DNA of 64,000 nt from Microbulbifer thermotolerans. GTDB taxonomy: Bacteria; Pseudomonadota; Gammaproteobacteria; Pseudomonadales; Cellvibrionaceae. Shown piece by piece: positions 26,708-35,861 of this stretch (position 1 is its first letter; each line of letters opens with the position of its first letter). Where the stretch lies: assembly GCF_900112305.1 (NCBI RefSeq), contig NZ_FOKT01000002.1, positions 62,001-126,000 on the forward strand, read 5' to 3'. The notes under the pieces were generated by a model that made no database searches, was not told where the DNA came from, and saw nothing but the letters and a program-made list of their open reading frames with translations. A program made the position numbers and the translations under genes.

Positions 26708-27212
26708 TGTGGCCCATAAGAAACGTCGATATGAATTCACATTTTATTGCCGGGCGTTGTTGATTTCGGCAATTTCTGACGAATTTCCCTCCGGATGGTA
26801 AAGCCTCTTTAATCCCAAATGAGAAGCGCGGGCAATTGGATAGAAATCGTATGTAATTTCCGCGTTTGCGCGGATTAATCAGTGGTTTCTTAGACTTTAG
26901 TTGCCGTACTTGACACACATTCGGCAACGATTTCCTCTATATTGTATTGTCGATTTGCGAACTACACCTTATGTTCAAGTCGCCTCTCAATATCGCCGTT
27001 TCTGCAGAGAATATTTCAATCTAAGCAACGCTGCTCCCCTCAATAAAATCGAATCAGTGTCAAGGTCGGATATCACTGCGAAAGCGGCCCTGCACTTTTC
27101 CTGTAAATGCATTGCCCCGTCAGAGAAACATTGGCGGGATTACATCGCTGTCGGACGGACTGCTGTATCGGCCGGCAATTTCAGTGAGTGGAGAGCGTTG
27201 TTGAGGTGAGTT
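26708..27212. other. Intergenic region with two small stem-loops
   Basis: No gene is supported in these 505 bases. Two hairpins are visible: ATTGCCG / CGGCAAT (26746-26752 and 26767-26773), and CCGCG-TTTG-CGCGG (26860-26873). A consensus TTGACA occurs at 26910, but the nearest TATATT is 22 bases away. An open frame at 26901-27209 has no ribosome site and no recognisable content. A small RNA or a long leader for the next gene is possible but unproven. Confidence 0.35.
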
Positions 27213-27785
27213 ATGCACTCGAGAAGCGAAAAAAGAATACCGCTGTGGTATGCCTCTGTGGCATTTTTTCTGCTGTTGCTACTGGGAGCGGATGAAGCGC
27301 TGGCCAAGCCCCGTGGAGTCAACTGGTTTGATGACAAGGCAGCGGCCTCAGCACCCGGTCCAGTCTCTGTCACAATAAACCTCACGGAACAGCGTGCCTA
27401 CCTCTACAAAGGCAGCCGACTGATAGCTGTATCCAAGGTGTCATCCGGAAAACCGGGCTATAGCACCCGTCCGGGAAACTTTCGCGTACTGTCCAAGCAT
27501 CCCTATCACCGTTCATCTGTTTACGGCAGTTATGTCGACCGGCGGACCGGGCGAGTGGTCAGGGCGAACGTCAATACACGCAAGCACCGTAGACCTCCGG
27601 GCACCTATTACCGCGGGGCGCAAATGAACAACTATATCCGTTTTAACGGTGGTATCGGTCTACACGCGTCGAACAATGTGCCGAATTATCCGGCATCTCA
27701 TGGCTGTGTACGTATGCCGCCACATATGGCGCAGAAGTTTTTCCAGTATGTCCGCGTTGGGACACCGGTAAAAGTCACCCGCTGA
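27213..27785 (+). CDS. L,D-transpeptidase (YkuD domain)
   Basis: A periplasmic cysteine transpeptidase that links peptidoglycan stem peptides or anchors proteins to the wall. The 190-residue protein has an N-terminal hydrophobic segment (about residues 11-31, ending EALA) that is probably a cleaved signal peptide. The YkuD domain follows at about residues 50-190, with VTINLTEQRAYLYKGSRL and the active site SHGCVRMP, where Cys165 is catalytic and the histidine two residues before it is the partner. Length is short, with no LysM or other wall-binding domain. A GAGG lies upstream of the ATG. It stands alone before rraA. Confidence 0.9.
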   Translation: MHSRSEKRIPLWYASVAFFLLLLLGADEALAKPRGVNWFDDKAAASAPGPVSVTINLTEQRAYLYKGSRLIAVSKVSSGKPGYSTRPGNFRVLSKHPYHRSSVYGSYVDRRTGRVVRANVNTRKHRRPPGTYYRGAQMNNYIRFNGGIGLHASNNVPNYPASHGCVRMPPHMAQKFFQYVRVGTPVKVTR

Positions 27786-27897
27786 GAGGATTATCCACCG
27801 GGCTGATGGCCGGTATAAGTGCTGCGCAGATGTTTCGGGGCAGGGAAGCCGCTATGATCCACGGACACGGGTTAGGCGGATTTAAGGGGGAGCCAGG

Positions 27898-28374
27898 ATG
27901 ATTTCCACTCCAGATCTTTGCGATGCGCACCCGGAGCTGGTCCGGGTCGTGGAGCCTATGTTTTACAACTACGGTGGCCGCGAGCGCTTCGGGGGACAGA
28001 TCGTTACCATCAAATGTTTTGAGGACAACTCACTGGTGCGGGAAATGGTGGGCGAAGCAGGGCGCGGCAAGGTGTTGGTAGTGGATGCCGGCGGGTCCAT
28101 GCGCCGTGCGTGCCTCGGAGATATGCTCGCGGAAAAAGCCTGCAATAACGGTTGGGAGGGTATCATTATGTACGGCTGTATCCGCGACGTGGATGAAATT
28201 GGCAAGCTGAACCTGGGGGTTCAGGCGCTGGGTACCCACCCGATGAAAACTGAAAAGAAAGGGATTGGCGACAAGAATCTGGATGTGACCTTTGGCGGTG
28301 TCACCTTTCGTCCCGGTGAATACCTGTACGCGGATAACAATGGCGTTATTGTTTCATCTCAAGCCCTGATCTGA
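27898..28374 (+). CDS. rraA: RNase E activity regulator RraA / HMG aldolase fold
   Basis: A trimeric protein that binds RNase E and lowers mRNA decay in E. coli; relatives are 4-hydroxy-4-methyl-2-oxoglutarate aldolases. The 158-residue protein shows [37 protein letters not shown] and [16 protein letters not shown], all typical of RraA. The start has AAGGGGGAG at good spacing. The stop lies one base before a CTAG that flanks the inverted-repeat element, so the element forms the 3' end of its transcript. Confidence 0.92.
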   Translation: MISTPDLCDAHPELVRVVEPMFYNYGGRERFGGQIVTIKCFEDNSLVREMVGEAGRGKVLVVDAGGSMRRACLGDMLAEKACNNGWEGIIMYGCIRDVDEIGKLNLGVQALGTHPMKTEKKGIGDKNLDVTFGGVTFRPGEYLYADNNGVIVSSQALI

Positions 28375-28379
28375 CCTAG

Positions 28380-28592
28380 GGGACCTCTGATTAATTCGCG
28401 TGAACACAATGGTAGTCTGCGGGGCGCTCAGGCAATAGGACGGACATTTCGAAAACGCACGAGTGCTTCCCTGTAGCTTCGCCGGATACCTCCTTGTATC
28501 CGACGGTTTCGAAATGTTCGTCCTATCACCTGAGCTTCACATCCGCCCCCGAAGAACCTTTGCCACAAGGAAATGAATTAATCAGAGATTCC
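28380..28592. mobile_element. MITE-like inverted-repeat element with CTAG target duplication
   Basis: A 213-bp non-coding palindromic element. Its ends are GGGACCTCTGATTAATTC (left) and GAATTAATCAGAGATTCC (right), inverted repeats with 16 of 18 matches. Both ends are flanked by CTAG (28376-28379 and 28593-28596), a 4-base direct duplication. A second inverted pair lies inside: GCTCAGGCAATAGGACGG with ACATTTCGAAA on the left and TTTCGAAATGTTCGTCC with TATCACCTGAGC on the right. A short hairpin CGGATAC/GTATCCG is near the centre. There is no open frame for a transposase, so it would need one in trans. The YTAR-type 4-base duplication recalls the IS5 family; that link is inference. Confidence 0.72.
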
Positions 28593-28597
28593 CTAGG

Positions 28598-28771
28598 GCG
28601 GCCCGTCTCGGTAGCCTGCTGCTGGTGCGTAATCCGCGCTTTCTCCGCCGGTTGATTGGAGCGCTGATCAACTTTTCTACGCCCACAGGCTGGCGCCGGT
28701 CCGTATTTTCTCACCTATCATTGTGTGCTGATGCCCCTTTTGGAGGCCGGGGCCTCTGCGTATTCACATGA
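28598..28771 (+). other. Open stretch without a clear start, possible gene remnant
   Basis: Right after the inverted-repeat element an open frame of about 58 codons runs to a TGA at 28769-28771. Its composition looks like coding sequence (for instance LLLVRNPRFLRRLIGAL, then INFSTPTGWRRS), but there is no ATG; the first usable start is GTG 28625 without a ribosome site. I do not recognise a family. It could be the end of a decayed gene or chance. Confidence 0.2.
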
Positions 28772-28785
28772 GTACTCTGGTTGAC

Positions 28786-28808
28786 TCAGGGGGGGGATTT
28801 CCCCCTGA
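28786..28808. other. Strong stem-loop upstream of fadE
   Basis: TCAGGGGG (28786-28793) pairs perfectly with CCCCCTGA (28801-28808) across a 7-base loop. There is no T run, so it is more likely a leader structure, or the end of an upstream transcript, than a classical terminator. Confidence 0.35.
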
Positions 28809-28845
28809 ATTTAGCGCCCCGCGCTAACTGCTATGGAAGGTGACA

Positions 28846-31077
28846 ATGAGCGATCTGCGAAAAAAATGGATTACCCGTCCGCTGCTCAAGCTGATTAAAC
28901 GAGTGCTACCTCCCATTTCTGAAACCGAGCGGGAGGCAATGGAGGCGGGGGAAGTCTGGTGGGATGCCCAGTTGCTGTCTGGGAAGCCGGACTGGGAGCA
29001 GCTTCTCGGTATGGGTCCTCCCGAGCTGAGTGAGGAGGAACAAGCTTTTCTGGACGGTCCGGTGGAAGCGCTTTGCCGCATGCTGGACGACTGGCAGATC
29101 TCCTTCGAGGACCGCTGTATACCGGCGGAGATTTGGGATTTCCTCAAGCGGGAGAAGTTTTTCGGCATCATCATTCCCAAAAGCTATGGCGGTCTGGGCT
29201 TTTCACCGAGTGCACACGCAGAGATCGTCACCAAGATTTCCACCCGTAGCACTTGTGTTGGCGTCACCGTAATGGTGCCCAACTCCTTAGGGCCGGGCGA
29301 GCTGTTGATCGCTCATGGAACCGAAGCGCAGAAAAACTATTATCTACCCCGTCTCGCCGATGGTCGAGAGATTCCGTGCTTCGGTCTCACCAGTCCCGAG
29401 GCGGGTTCCGACGCCGCGTCCATGGTCGATAGTGGAGTAGTCTGCTACGGCGAGTACAAAGGCCAAAAAACCCTGGGGATGCGCGTGAACTGGCACAAAC
29501 GCTATATCACGCTGGGCCCTGTGGCGACGATTCTCGGACTCGCCTTCAAACTGTATGATCCGGACCATATTCTCGGCGACAAGGAAGCGCTGGGTATTAC
29601 CGTAGCGCTGGTGCCTACGGATACCGAAGGTGTCACCATCGGTCAGCGACACCTGCCGGCCATGCAGGCTTTCCAGAATGGCCCCAACTGGGGCAAAGAT
29701 GTGTTCGTGCCCATGGAGTGGGTGATCGGGGGACGGGAGAACGTCGGCCGCGGCTGGCATATGCTGATGAAGGCGCTAGCTGCGGGGCGCGGTATCTCCC
29801 TGCCGTCATTGTCTACCGGCGGGGCAAAAATGGCCGCGCGCACTACTGGCGCTTATGCGCGTATCCGCGAACAGTTTGGTATTCCCATTGGCAAGTTTGA
29901 GGGGGTGCAGCGGCGATTGGCGGAAATTGCCGGCATTGCCTATGTACTCGACAGCGCCCACAAGACCACCACACGGGCCCTCGATGAGGGACTGAAACCC
30001 GCAGTGGTGTCGGCGATTATGAAGGCCCACGCCACCCAGGGATTGCGCCAGTCGATTAACGACGCCATGGATATTCACGCAGGCAAGGCAATAATGGACG
30101 GTCCGCTCAACTATATCGGCAATGTCTATCGGGCGGTGCCGGTGGCCATCACCGTCGAAGGGGCCAATATTCTCACCCGCAGCTTGATGATTTTCGGCCA
30201 GGGCGCTATCCGTTGTCATCCCTATCTGTTCGAGGAAATGCTGGCGGCGGAAAATCCGGATAGCGAGGCCGGGGTTGAAGTTTTGGACCGCTTGCTGCCC
30301 AAACACTTCTGGTTTCAGGTGAAAACCTTCGCTCGCGCAGTGCTGCACGGCTGGACAGTGGGACTCTTCGCCACCAGTCCCAAGGGGGTGGGCAAGGCGG
30401 CAAAATACTACCGTCAGTTGAACCGCTACTCTGCGGTGCTGACTTTGGTCACCGAATTTTCACTGATGTCTTTGGGCGGTGAATTGAAACGCAAGGAACT
30501 GATTTCCGCACGCCTCGGCGATGTGCTCAGCGAACTTTATCTACTCAGCTGCACCCTGAAACGCTTTAAGGATGATGGCAGCCCCAGGGCGGATAGGCCC
30601 TTATTGGAATTTGCCATGCGAGCCGGTCTGCACCGGATAGAAGAGCGCCTTCTGGAAGTGTTTCAAAACTTTCCGCACCGCTTCCTCGGCCAGCTGATGC
30701 ATTTTCTCACTATGCCCTGGGGGCACAGCATTAATCCGGCTTCAGACCGTCAGGCCCGAGCCTGTGCGGAGCTATTGATGGCTCCATCGGAAACGCGGGA
30801 TCGCTTGACTAAAGGGGTTTTTCTCGGAAACCCCGGCGATGGCGTTGACTTGGTCGAGCAGGCTTTTATCAAAGTCTGTGCTACTCAATCGATCAGGGAC
30901 AAGCTGAAAAAAGGTGGGATCCGAACACTGAACCACGCTGCAATAGATGAGGGGATACAAAAAGCGTTGATCAGTGAAGAGGAGGCGGAGCAGCTGAGGG
31001 AAACGGCGGATGCTGTCAATCTCGCCATCCAGGTGGATCATTTTGACAAGCTGGGGTCGGAATCCGCTGCCCATTAG
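28846..31077 (+). CDS. fadE: Acyl-CoA dehydrogenase, FadE type
   Basis: FAD enzyme for the first step of fatty acid beta-oxidation. The 743-residue protein aligns with E. coli FadE over most of its length: EEQAFLDGPVEALCRM, FFGIIIPKSYGGLGFSP, SLGPGELL, TSPEAGSDA, the active-site region ITVEGANILTRSLMIFGQG, and the C-terminal DUF1974 domain. It lacks the roughly 60-residue N-terminal double membrane segment of the E. coli protein, starting at a point corresponding to its residue 75 or so. I chose ATG 28846 because GGAAGG precedes it; a GTG at 28840 would add two residues. An acetyl-CoA hydrolase/transferase gene follows after 51 bases. Confidence 0.93.
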   Translation: MSDLRKKWITRPLLKLIKRVLPPISETEREAMEAGEVWWDAQLLSGKPDWEQLLGMGPPELSEEEQAFLDGPVEALCRMLDDWQISFEDRCIPAEIWDFLKREKFFGIIIPKSYGGLGFSPSAHAEIVTKISTRSTCVGVTVMVPNSLGPGELLIAHGTEAQKNYYLPRLADGREIPCFGLTSPEAGSDAASMVDSGVVCYGEYKGQKTLGMRVNWHKRYITLGPVATILGLAFKLYDPDHILGDKEALGITVALVPTDTEGVTIGQRHLPAMQAFQNGPNWGKDVFVPMEWVIGGRENVGRGWHMLMKALAAGRGISLPSLSTGGAKMAARTTGAYARIREQFGIPIGKFEGVQRRLAEIAGIAYVLDSAHKTTTRALDEGLKPAVVSAIMKAHATQGLRQSINDAMDIHAGKAIMDGPLNYIGNVYRAVPVAITVEGANILTRSLMIFGQGAIRCHPYLFEEMLAAENPDSEAGVEVLDRLLPKHFWFQVKTFARAVLHGWTVGLFATSPKGVGKAAKYYRQLNRYSAVLTLVTEFSLMSLGGELKRKELISARLGDVLSELYLLSCTLKRFKDDGSPRADRPLLEFAMRAGLHRIEERLLEVFQNFPHRFLGQLMHFLTMPWGHSINPASDRQARACAELLMAPSETRDRLTKGVFLGNPGDGVDLVEQAFIKVCATQSIRDKLKKGGIRTLNHAAIDEGIQKALISEEEAEQLRETADAVNLAIQVDHFDKLGSESAAH

Positions 31078-31128
31078 TCTTAACCGTCGGTGATGCTGCC
31101 GTAATCGTCAAAGGCCCACTGGAAAACG

Positions 31129-33333
31129 ATGACTCTAATCACTGATAGCCCCCGGCGTTTCGACCGTGCTGAGCAGTGTGTGGATGCTCTGCTGGAGATG
31201 GTGGGGAAGCGGATTGTGCTCGGTCTGCCGCTCGGACTCGGAAAGGCCAATCACTTTGTCAACGCCCTATACGCGCGCGCTGCCGCCGATCCCAGTATTT
31301 CGCTGACGATATTCACTGGCCTAACTCTGGAACGTCCCGAAGGACACAGCGAAATCGCTCGCCGTTTTGTGCTGCCGCTACTGGATCGCCTTTACAGTCA
31401 GGGGCGGGATCTGAGTTACGCGTCGGCGCGGCGCAAGGGGTTGTTGCCAGCCAATATCGAGGTTTACGAATTCTTTATGCAGCCCGGCGCTTTCCTCGAA
31501 AACAGCGAGGCTCAGCGAAATTACATTTGTTCGAATTACACGCATGTACCGAGGGATTTGCTGGACCTCGGTGTCAATGTCATTGCGCAGATGGTGGCGC
31601 CCTCTGCAGGCGGCGACAAATACAGCCTCAGCTGCAATCCGGATCTGACCATTCCTGTGATGGATATGGCGGTTGCGCGGGGTGTTCCGCCACCGGTGCT
31701 GGTGGGAGAGGTCAATCCGCAACTGCCGTATATGGGGGGCGACGCGGAAATCCCTGCGAGCAGCTTCACCTTTTTGCTTGACGGTGAAGCTTTCGATGAA
31801 CCGCTTTTCGCCGTGCCCACGCAGCCAGTAGACTTGACTCACTACGCGCTGGCGTTTCACATCGCCAGCCTGGTTGTCGACGGCGGCACACTGCAAGTGG
31901 GCATAGGCGCGCTTGGCGATGCGGTTTGCCACGTATTGCGATTACGTCAGACGAATAATCGACAGTACCGATCCATAGTGCGCGATCTCACCAGTGATGA
32001 CTCTCTGCAACTGCGGCAAAATTTACAACCAGAATTAGGGCCTTTTGCGAAGGGGCTCTACGGCGCCAGCGAAATGGTGCCGCCGGGCTTTCTGCACTTG
32101 CGCCGCGCGGGGGTGATGAAGCGGGAGGTTTACCCGGATGCTGCCCTGCAGCGGCTGCTGGACGCCGGTGAGATATCCACAACTGTCAATGAGGAGATGC
32201 TGTTGGCTTTAAAGGAGGCCGGTCGCATCCACTGTCCGCTTACGCCAGCCGATACGGTTTTTCTACAAGCACTGGGCATTATCGATTCCAATTACAGCTG
32301 GCGCGGGCACAAGCTGCTTTCGCCCCAGGGGGAAGAAGAGGAGTGCGATTTGCACAGCGAACACGGGCGGCGCAGGCTGCTCGGTACTTGCCTGAACAAA
32401 AAACTGCGTGGTGGTACCTGGCTGCATGGGGGTTTCTACCTCGGCCCCGAGTTTATGTATCGGGAGTTGCGCGCGTTAACGGATGAAGAGCGGGCGGGTA
32501 TATGTATGACTGCCATCGACTTCATTAACGATTTGCAGCGGGATCGGGACCTCAAGGTGGCACAGCGGCAAAAGGCACGCTTTATCAATTCGGCGATGAT
32601 GGTTACCGTGACTGGTGCCGTGATTTCCGACGGTCTGGCTGACAACCAAGTGGTCAGCGGCGTGGGCGGGCAGTACAACTTTGTCGCTCAGGCTCAAGAG
32701 CTGCCCGGTGGTCGCTCAATCATTGCTTTGCCGAGCACATGGCAAGACGGCGGGCAGTGCAGGAGCAATATCCTGTGGGAATACCCTCATTGCACAATCC
32801 CAAGGCATCTGCGGGATATTGTCGTTACTGAATACGGAGTTGCCGACCTGCGAGGAAAATCCGATCGCGACGTTATTGCGGCGATGCTCTGTATCTGCGA
32901 TTCCCGTTTTCAGGAGGCTTTAATGGAAAAGGCCAAAAGTGCGGGCAAACTGGAGAAGGACTACGCGATACCACTGCAATTCACGTCCAATACACCGGAC
33001 AGAATTGCCGCTGTCTTTAACGATGAGACACGCTTGCGGTTGCTACCTTATTTTCCGCTGGGAAGCGACTTTACCGACGAAGAGGCGCTGCTTGCTGTAG
33101 CCCTTGAGCACTTGCAGAAAGTCAGTAAACCCCGGTGGAAAGCCCTGCCGCTAATTTTCGCGGGGCGTCGTATCTGCAAGGATTCCTCAGGGGAAAACGC
33201 CTGGATTCACCGCTGCCTGGAGCGTATGGGGTATGATTACGCGGATACCTACGAACACCGGCTGGAAGCTTATGCGGTAGCCGGCGCACTGCATGACGCT
33301 ATTGATCCGCGACGTCCGCTCAGGGGGGATTGA
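31129..33333 (+). CDS. Large acetyl-CoA hydrolase/transferase family protein
   Basis: A 734-residue protein of the class I CoA-transferase type. The C-terminal domain signature is clear: GVGGQYNFVAQA near residue 510, and VVTEYGVADLRGKS with the invariant glutamate that forms the CoA thioester in relatives. The N-terminal half has GLPLGLGKANHFVNALY and PSAGGDKYSLSC. Ordinary members are 430-510 residues, so about 220 residues are extra, spread between the two halves and at the end. It probably interconverts acyl-CoA with acids, such as acetyl-CoA with acetate or succinate. It lies 51 bases after fadE and is likely co-transcribed with it, next to the glyoxylate genes. Confidence 0.82.
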   Translation: MTLITDSPRRFDRAEQCVDALLEMVGKRIVLGLPLGLGKANHFVNALYARAAADPSISLTIFTGLTLERPEGHSEIARRFVLPLLDRLYSQGRDLSYASARRKGLLPANIEVYEFFMQPGAFLENSEAQRNYICSNYTHVPRDLLDLGVNVIAQMVAPSAGGDKYSLSCNPDLTIPVMDMAVARGVPPPVLVGEVNPQLPYMGGDAEIPASSFTFLLDGEAFDEPLFAVPTQPVDLTHYALAFHIASLVVDGGTLQVGIGALGDAVCHVLRLRQTNNRQYRSIVRDLTSDDSLQLRQNLQPELGPFAKGLYGASEMVPPGFLHLRRAGVMKREVYPDAALQRLLDAGEISTTVNEEMLLALKEAGRIHCPLTPADTVFLQALGIIDSNYSWRGHKLLSPQGEEEECDLHSEHGRRRLLGTCLNKKLRGGTWLHGGFYLGPEFMYRELRALTDEERAGICMTAIDFINDLQRDRDLKVAQRQKARFINSAMMVTVTGAVISDGLADNQVVSGVGGQYNFVAQAQELPGGRSIIALPSTWQDGGQCRSNILWEYPHCTIPRHLRDIVVTEYGVADLRGKSDRDVIAAMLCICDSRFQEALMEKAKSAGKLEKDYAIPLQFTSNTPDRIAAVFNDETRLRLLPYFPLGSDFTDEEALLAVALEHLQKVSKPRWKALPLIFAGRRICKDSSGENAWIHRCLERMGYDYADTYEHRLEAYAVAGALHDAIDPRRPLRGD

Positions 33334-33335
33334 TC

Positions 33336-33360
33336 GAAAAAGGGGCCGCAATTGCGGCCC
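33336..33360 (-). terminator. Terminator of aceA
   Basis: The perfect palindrome GGGCCGCAATTGCGGCCC (33343-33360) is followed on the minus strand by CTTTTT. It lies 51 bases beyond the aceA stop and directly abuts the convergent acetyl-CoA hydrolase gene; the plus strand has no T run. Confidence 0.75.
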
Positions 33361-33411
33361 AAACCATGAGTGAAATATATGGGATATTTGGTGCGGTAGA
33401 GCGATGGCCGC

Positions 33412-34746
33412 TCACTTAAACTGCTCTTCCTCGGTAGAGCCGGTCAGCGCGGTCACAGAAGACTGGCCGCCCTGAATGACATTGGTCATATCGTCGAAGT
33501 AACCGGTGCCCACTTCCTGCTGGTGCGCAACGAAGGTATAGCCCTTCTCGGCGTCGGCGAACTCCTTCTCCTGCAGGCGCACGTAGGCACTCATATCCTC
33601 GCGGGCGTAGTCATAGGCCAAGTTGAACATTGCGTTCCACATACTGTGGATACCGGCCAGGGTGATGAACTGGAACTTGTAGCCCATCGCAGAGAGCTCG
33701 CGCTGGAACTTGCCAATGGTTGTGTCATCCAGATTTTTCTTCCAGTTGAACGAGGGCGAGCAGTTATAAGCCAGCAGTTGATCCGGGTATTCCTTGCGGA
33801 CTGATTCGGCGAACTTCTTCGCCTCTTCCAGGTTTGGAGTGGCAGTTTCGCACCACAGTAAATCCGCGTAGGGGGCGTATGCCAGACCGCGGGCAATTGC
33901 CTGGTCGATGCCAGCTTTCACCCTGTAGAAACCTTCGGAAGTGCGCTCTCCAGTCAGGAAGGGTGCATCGTATTCATCGCAGTCGGAGGTCAGCAGATCC
34001 GCTGCATTGGCGTCGGTGCGCGCCAGCACGATGGTGGGGACACCTTCCACGTCAGTGGCGAGCCGTGCGGCGATCAGCTTCTGTACCGCTTCTTGGGTTG
34101 GGACCAGTACCTTGCCGCCCATGTGGCCGCACTTTTTCACCGAGGCCAGCTGGTCCTCAAAGTGCACACCTGCGGCGCCGGCACGGATCATATTTTTCAT
34201 CAGCTCGTAGGCGTTCAGGACACCGCCGAAACCGGCTTCTGCATCGGCGACGATGGGCGCAAAGTAATCGATATACCCCTCATCATCCGGGTTTTTGCCG
34301 CTTTTCCACTGGATTTGATCGGCCCGCTCAAAGGCGTTATTAATGCGGCGCACCACAGTCGGCACTGAATCCACGGCGTAGAGGGATTGGTCCGGGTACA
34401 TGGTCTCGGAGGTGTTGGCATCCGCCGCTACCTGCCAGCCAGACAGGTAAATGGCCTGTACCCCGGCTTTTACCTGCTGAACCGCCTGGCCGCCAGTCAG
34501 TGCGCCCATGGCATTGACAAAGTCTTTGTCGGGGCGGAAGCTCGGACGGCCGCCTTCGTTTACCAGCTGCCACAATTTTTCGGCACCGCGTTTGGCGATG
34601 GTATTTTCGCGCTTAATGGAACCGCGCAGGCGAATAACGTCCTCGGCACTGTAGGTACGTTTAACGCCTTTCCAGCGCGGATTTTCAGCCCAGTCTTTCT
34701 CAATAGCGGCGATTTCCGCTTTGCGGTCGTAGTTGCCGATGCTCAT
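33412..34746 (-). CDS. aceA: Isocitrate lyase
   Basis: First enzyme of the glyoxylate shunt, cleaving isocitrate to glyoxylate and succinate. The 444-residue protein shows the signature [10 protein letters not shown] with the catalytic cysteine, the metal-binding DAEAGFGG and FEDQ segments, and YNCSPSFNW near the C-terminus. Length matches the E. coli-type enzyme (434). Starts with [18 protein letters not shown] lies upstream of the ATG. It is divergent from a LysR regulator, with malate synthase G beyond that. Confidence 0.95.
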   Translation of the reverse strand: MSIGNYDRKAEIAAIEKDWAENPRWKGVKRTYSAEDVIRLRGSIKRENTIAKRGAEKLWQLVNEGGRPSFRPDKDFVNAMGALTGGQAVQQVKAGVQAIYLSGWQVAADANTSETMYPDQSLYAVDSVPTVVRRINNAFERADQIQWKSGKNPDDEGYIDYFAPIVADAEAGFGGVLNAYELMKNMIRAGAAGVHFEDQLASVKKCGHMGGKVLVPTQEAVQKLIAARLATDVEGVPTIVLARTDANAADLLTSDCDEYDAPFLTGERTSEGFYRVKAGIDQAIARGLAYAPYADLLWCETATPNLEEAKKFAESVRKEYPDQLLAYNCSPSFNWKKNLDDTTIGKFQRELSAMGYKFQFITLAGIHSMWNAMFNLAYDYAREDMSAYVRLQEKEFADAEKGYTFVAHQQEVGTGYFDDMTNVIQGGQSSVTALTGSTEEEQFK

Positions 34747-34817
34747 CTCTTAGATCTCCCTCGATGCGGTGACTGCGAATAAGTGTTGAGTATGCTAGTC
34801 GCTCTGGCATAATTTGC

Positions 34818-34829
34818 CCAATTTATTGG
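34818..34829. promoter_or_regulatory. Palindrome between aceA and the LysR gene, possible operator
   Basis: CCAAT-TT-ATTGG is a perfect inverted repeat in the 116-base divergent region. Regulators of the LysR family bind imperfect palindromes with a T-N11-A core in such positions; the match to that core is not exact, so this is only a candidate. Confidence 0.3.
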
Positions 34830-34862
34830 TCTTATTTTCACTATCAGTAGAGCAAATACTCT

Positions 34863-35798
34863 ATGAATATCGAACGCGCCGACCTGAACCTTTTGGTTCA
34901 TTTGGATGTATTGCTGCGGGAGCGCAATGTGACCCGTGCAGCGAACTATCTGGGGTTGTCCCAGCCCGCGATGAGTAACGGCCTCAAGCGCCTGCGGGAA
35001 CTTTTTGACGACCCGTTGCTGGTGCGTACCCGCGAGGGGATGATGCCGACGGAGCGGGCCTTGGAATTGCAACCAATGGTGCGCGAGGCACTGGCGGCGA
35101 TCGACCGGGTGATTCAGCCGAACCGGGATTTCGAGCCGGCTGACGCGCGCCGTACCTTCCGTATCATGGCCAGTGACTACGCCGAATCCACACTGATTCC
35201 ACCGCTGTTGAAAGAGCTGCGGGAGCGGGCGCCCGGTATCAGCCTGGATATCATGACGCCCAGTGACGTCAGTTTCGTGGATGTGGAGCAGGGCAAGGTG
35301 GATATGGTGATCAACCGCTTCGACAGCATGCCGCAGAGCTTTCACCAGGCCACGGTGTGGCGCGACTCCTTCTCCTGCGTGATGCGTGCCGATAATCCCA
35401 TCCTGGACGACTACAATCTGCAGAGTTACCTGCGCGCTCAGCATATCTGGGTCAGCAAGACCGGCATGGGGGTGGGGGTGGGCGTCAACCCGGAAGATGT
35501 GCAGCGCCTGGGCTGGGTTGATGAGGCGATAAGTCGCTTGGGAGAAAAACGAACAATCGCCGTTTTTACCCGCCATTACCAGGTCGCGATGCTGCTGGCG
35601 GAGCAGAGTGACCTAATTGTTACTGTGCCCACACGGTTGGCACAGCTGGCGAGGGATAACCCGCGTGTGGTGCGCCGGGACCCACCGCTGGAAATCCCGC
35701 CGCTGGAATTAAAAATGGCGTGGAGTCCACTGTTGCAGCAGAGTGCGCCACACCGCTGGTTGCGGCGTTTGATTCTGGATATCGGCCGGCAGCTGTGA
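34863..35798 (+). CDS. LysR family transcriptional regulator
   Basis: A 311-residue regulator. The N-terminal helix-turn-helix is plain (RNVTRAANYLGLSQPAMSNGLKRLRELFDDPLLVRT), and the ligand domain is of the NodD/NahR-like group (FRIMASDYAESTLIPPLL). It sits between divergent aceA and downstream glcB, so it probably controls the glyoxylate shunt genes, perhaps in response to a C2 metabolite or acyl-CoA. That role is inferred from position only; it is not IclR or another known shunt regulator. The ATG at 34863 is the family start. Confidence 0.9.
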   Translation: MNIERADLNLLVHLDVLLRERNVTRAANYLGLSQPAMSNGLKRLRELFDDPLLVRTREGMMPTERALELQPMVREALAAIDRVIQPNRDFEPADARRTFRIMASDYAESTLIPPLLKELRERAPGISLDIMTPSDVSFVDVEQGKVDMVINRFDSMPQSFHQATVWRDSFSCVMRADNPILDDYNLQSYLRAQHIWVSKTGMGVGVGVNPEDVQRLGWVDEAISRLGEKRTIAVFTRHYQVAMLLAEQSDLIVTVPTRLAQLARDNPRVVRRDPPLEIPPLELKMAWSPLLQQSAPHRWLRRLILDIGRQL

Positions 35799-35825
35799 AA
35801 AGTGAGCGAGCGTCTGTTACGAAAA

Positions 35826-35861
35826 ATTCATAGTGTGAATAGTGGAAATTCCATCTATAAA
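35826..35861 (+). promoter_or_regulatory. Inverted repeats and -10 box upstream of glcB
   Basis: ATTCA-TAGTG-TGAAT (35826-35840) and GGAA-A-TTCC (35844-35852) are two palindromes directly followed by TATAAA (35856-35861), about 80 bases before the glcB start. The 15-base first repeat has the size and TNA-like symmetry of LysR boxes and would overlap a -35 region. Candidate activator site of the neighbouring LysR protein. Confidence 0.35.

Noticed and set aside
26910-26943. TTGACA followed by TATATT as a promoter for the L,D-transpeptidase gene.
   Set aside because: The spacer is 22 bases, too long for sigma-70; no alternative -10 at 16-18 bases.
26901-27209. A 102-codon plus frame before the L,D-transpeptidase gene.
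   Set aside because: No ribosome site, no signal peptide or domain, and composition unlike the neighbouring genes.
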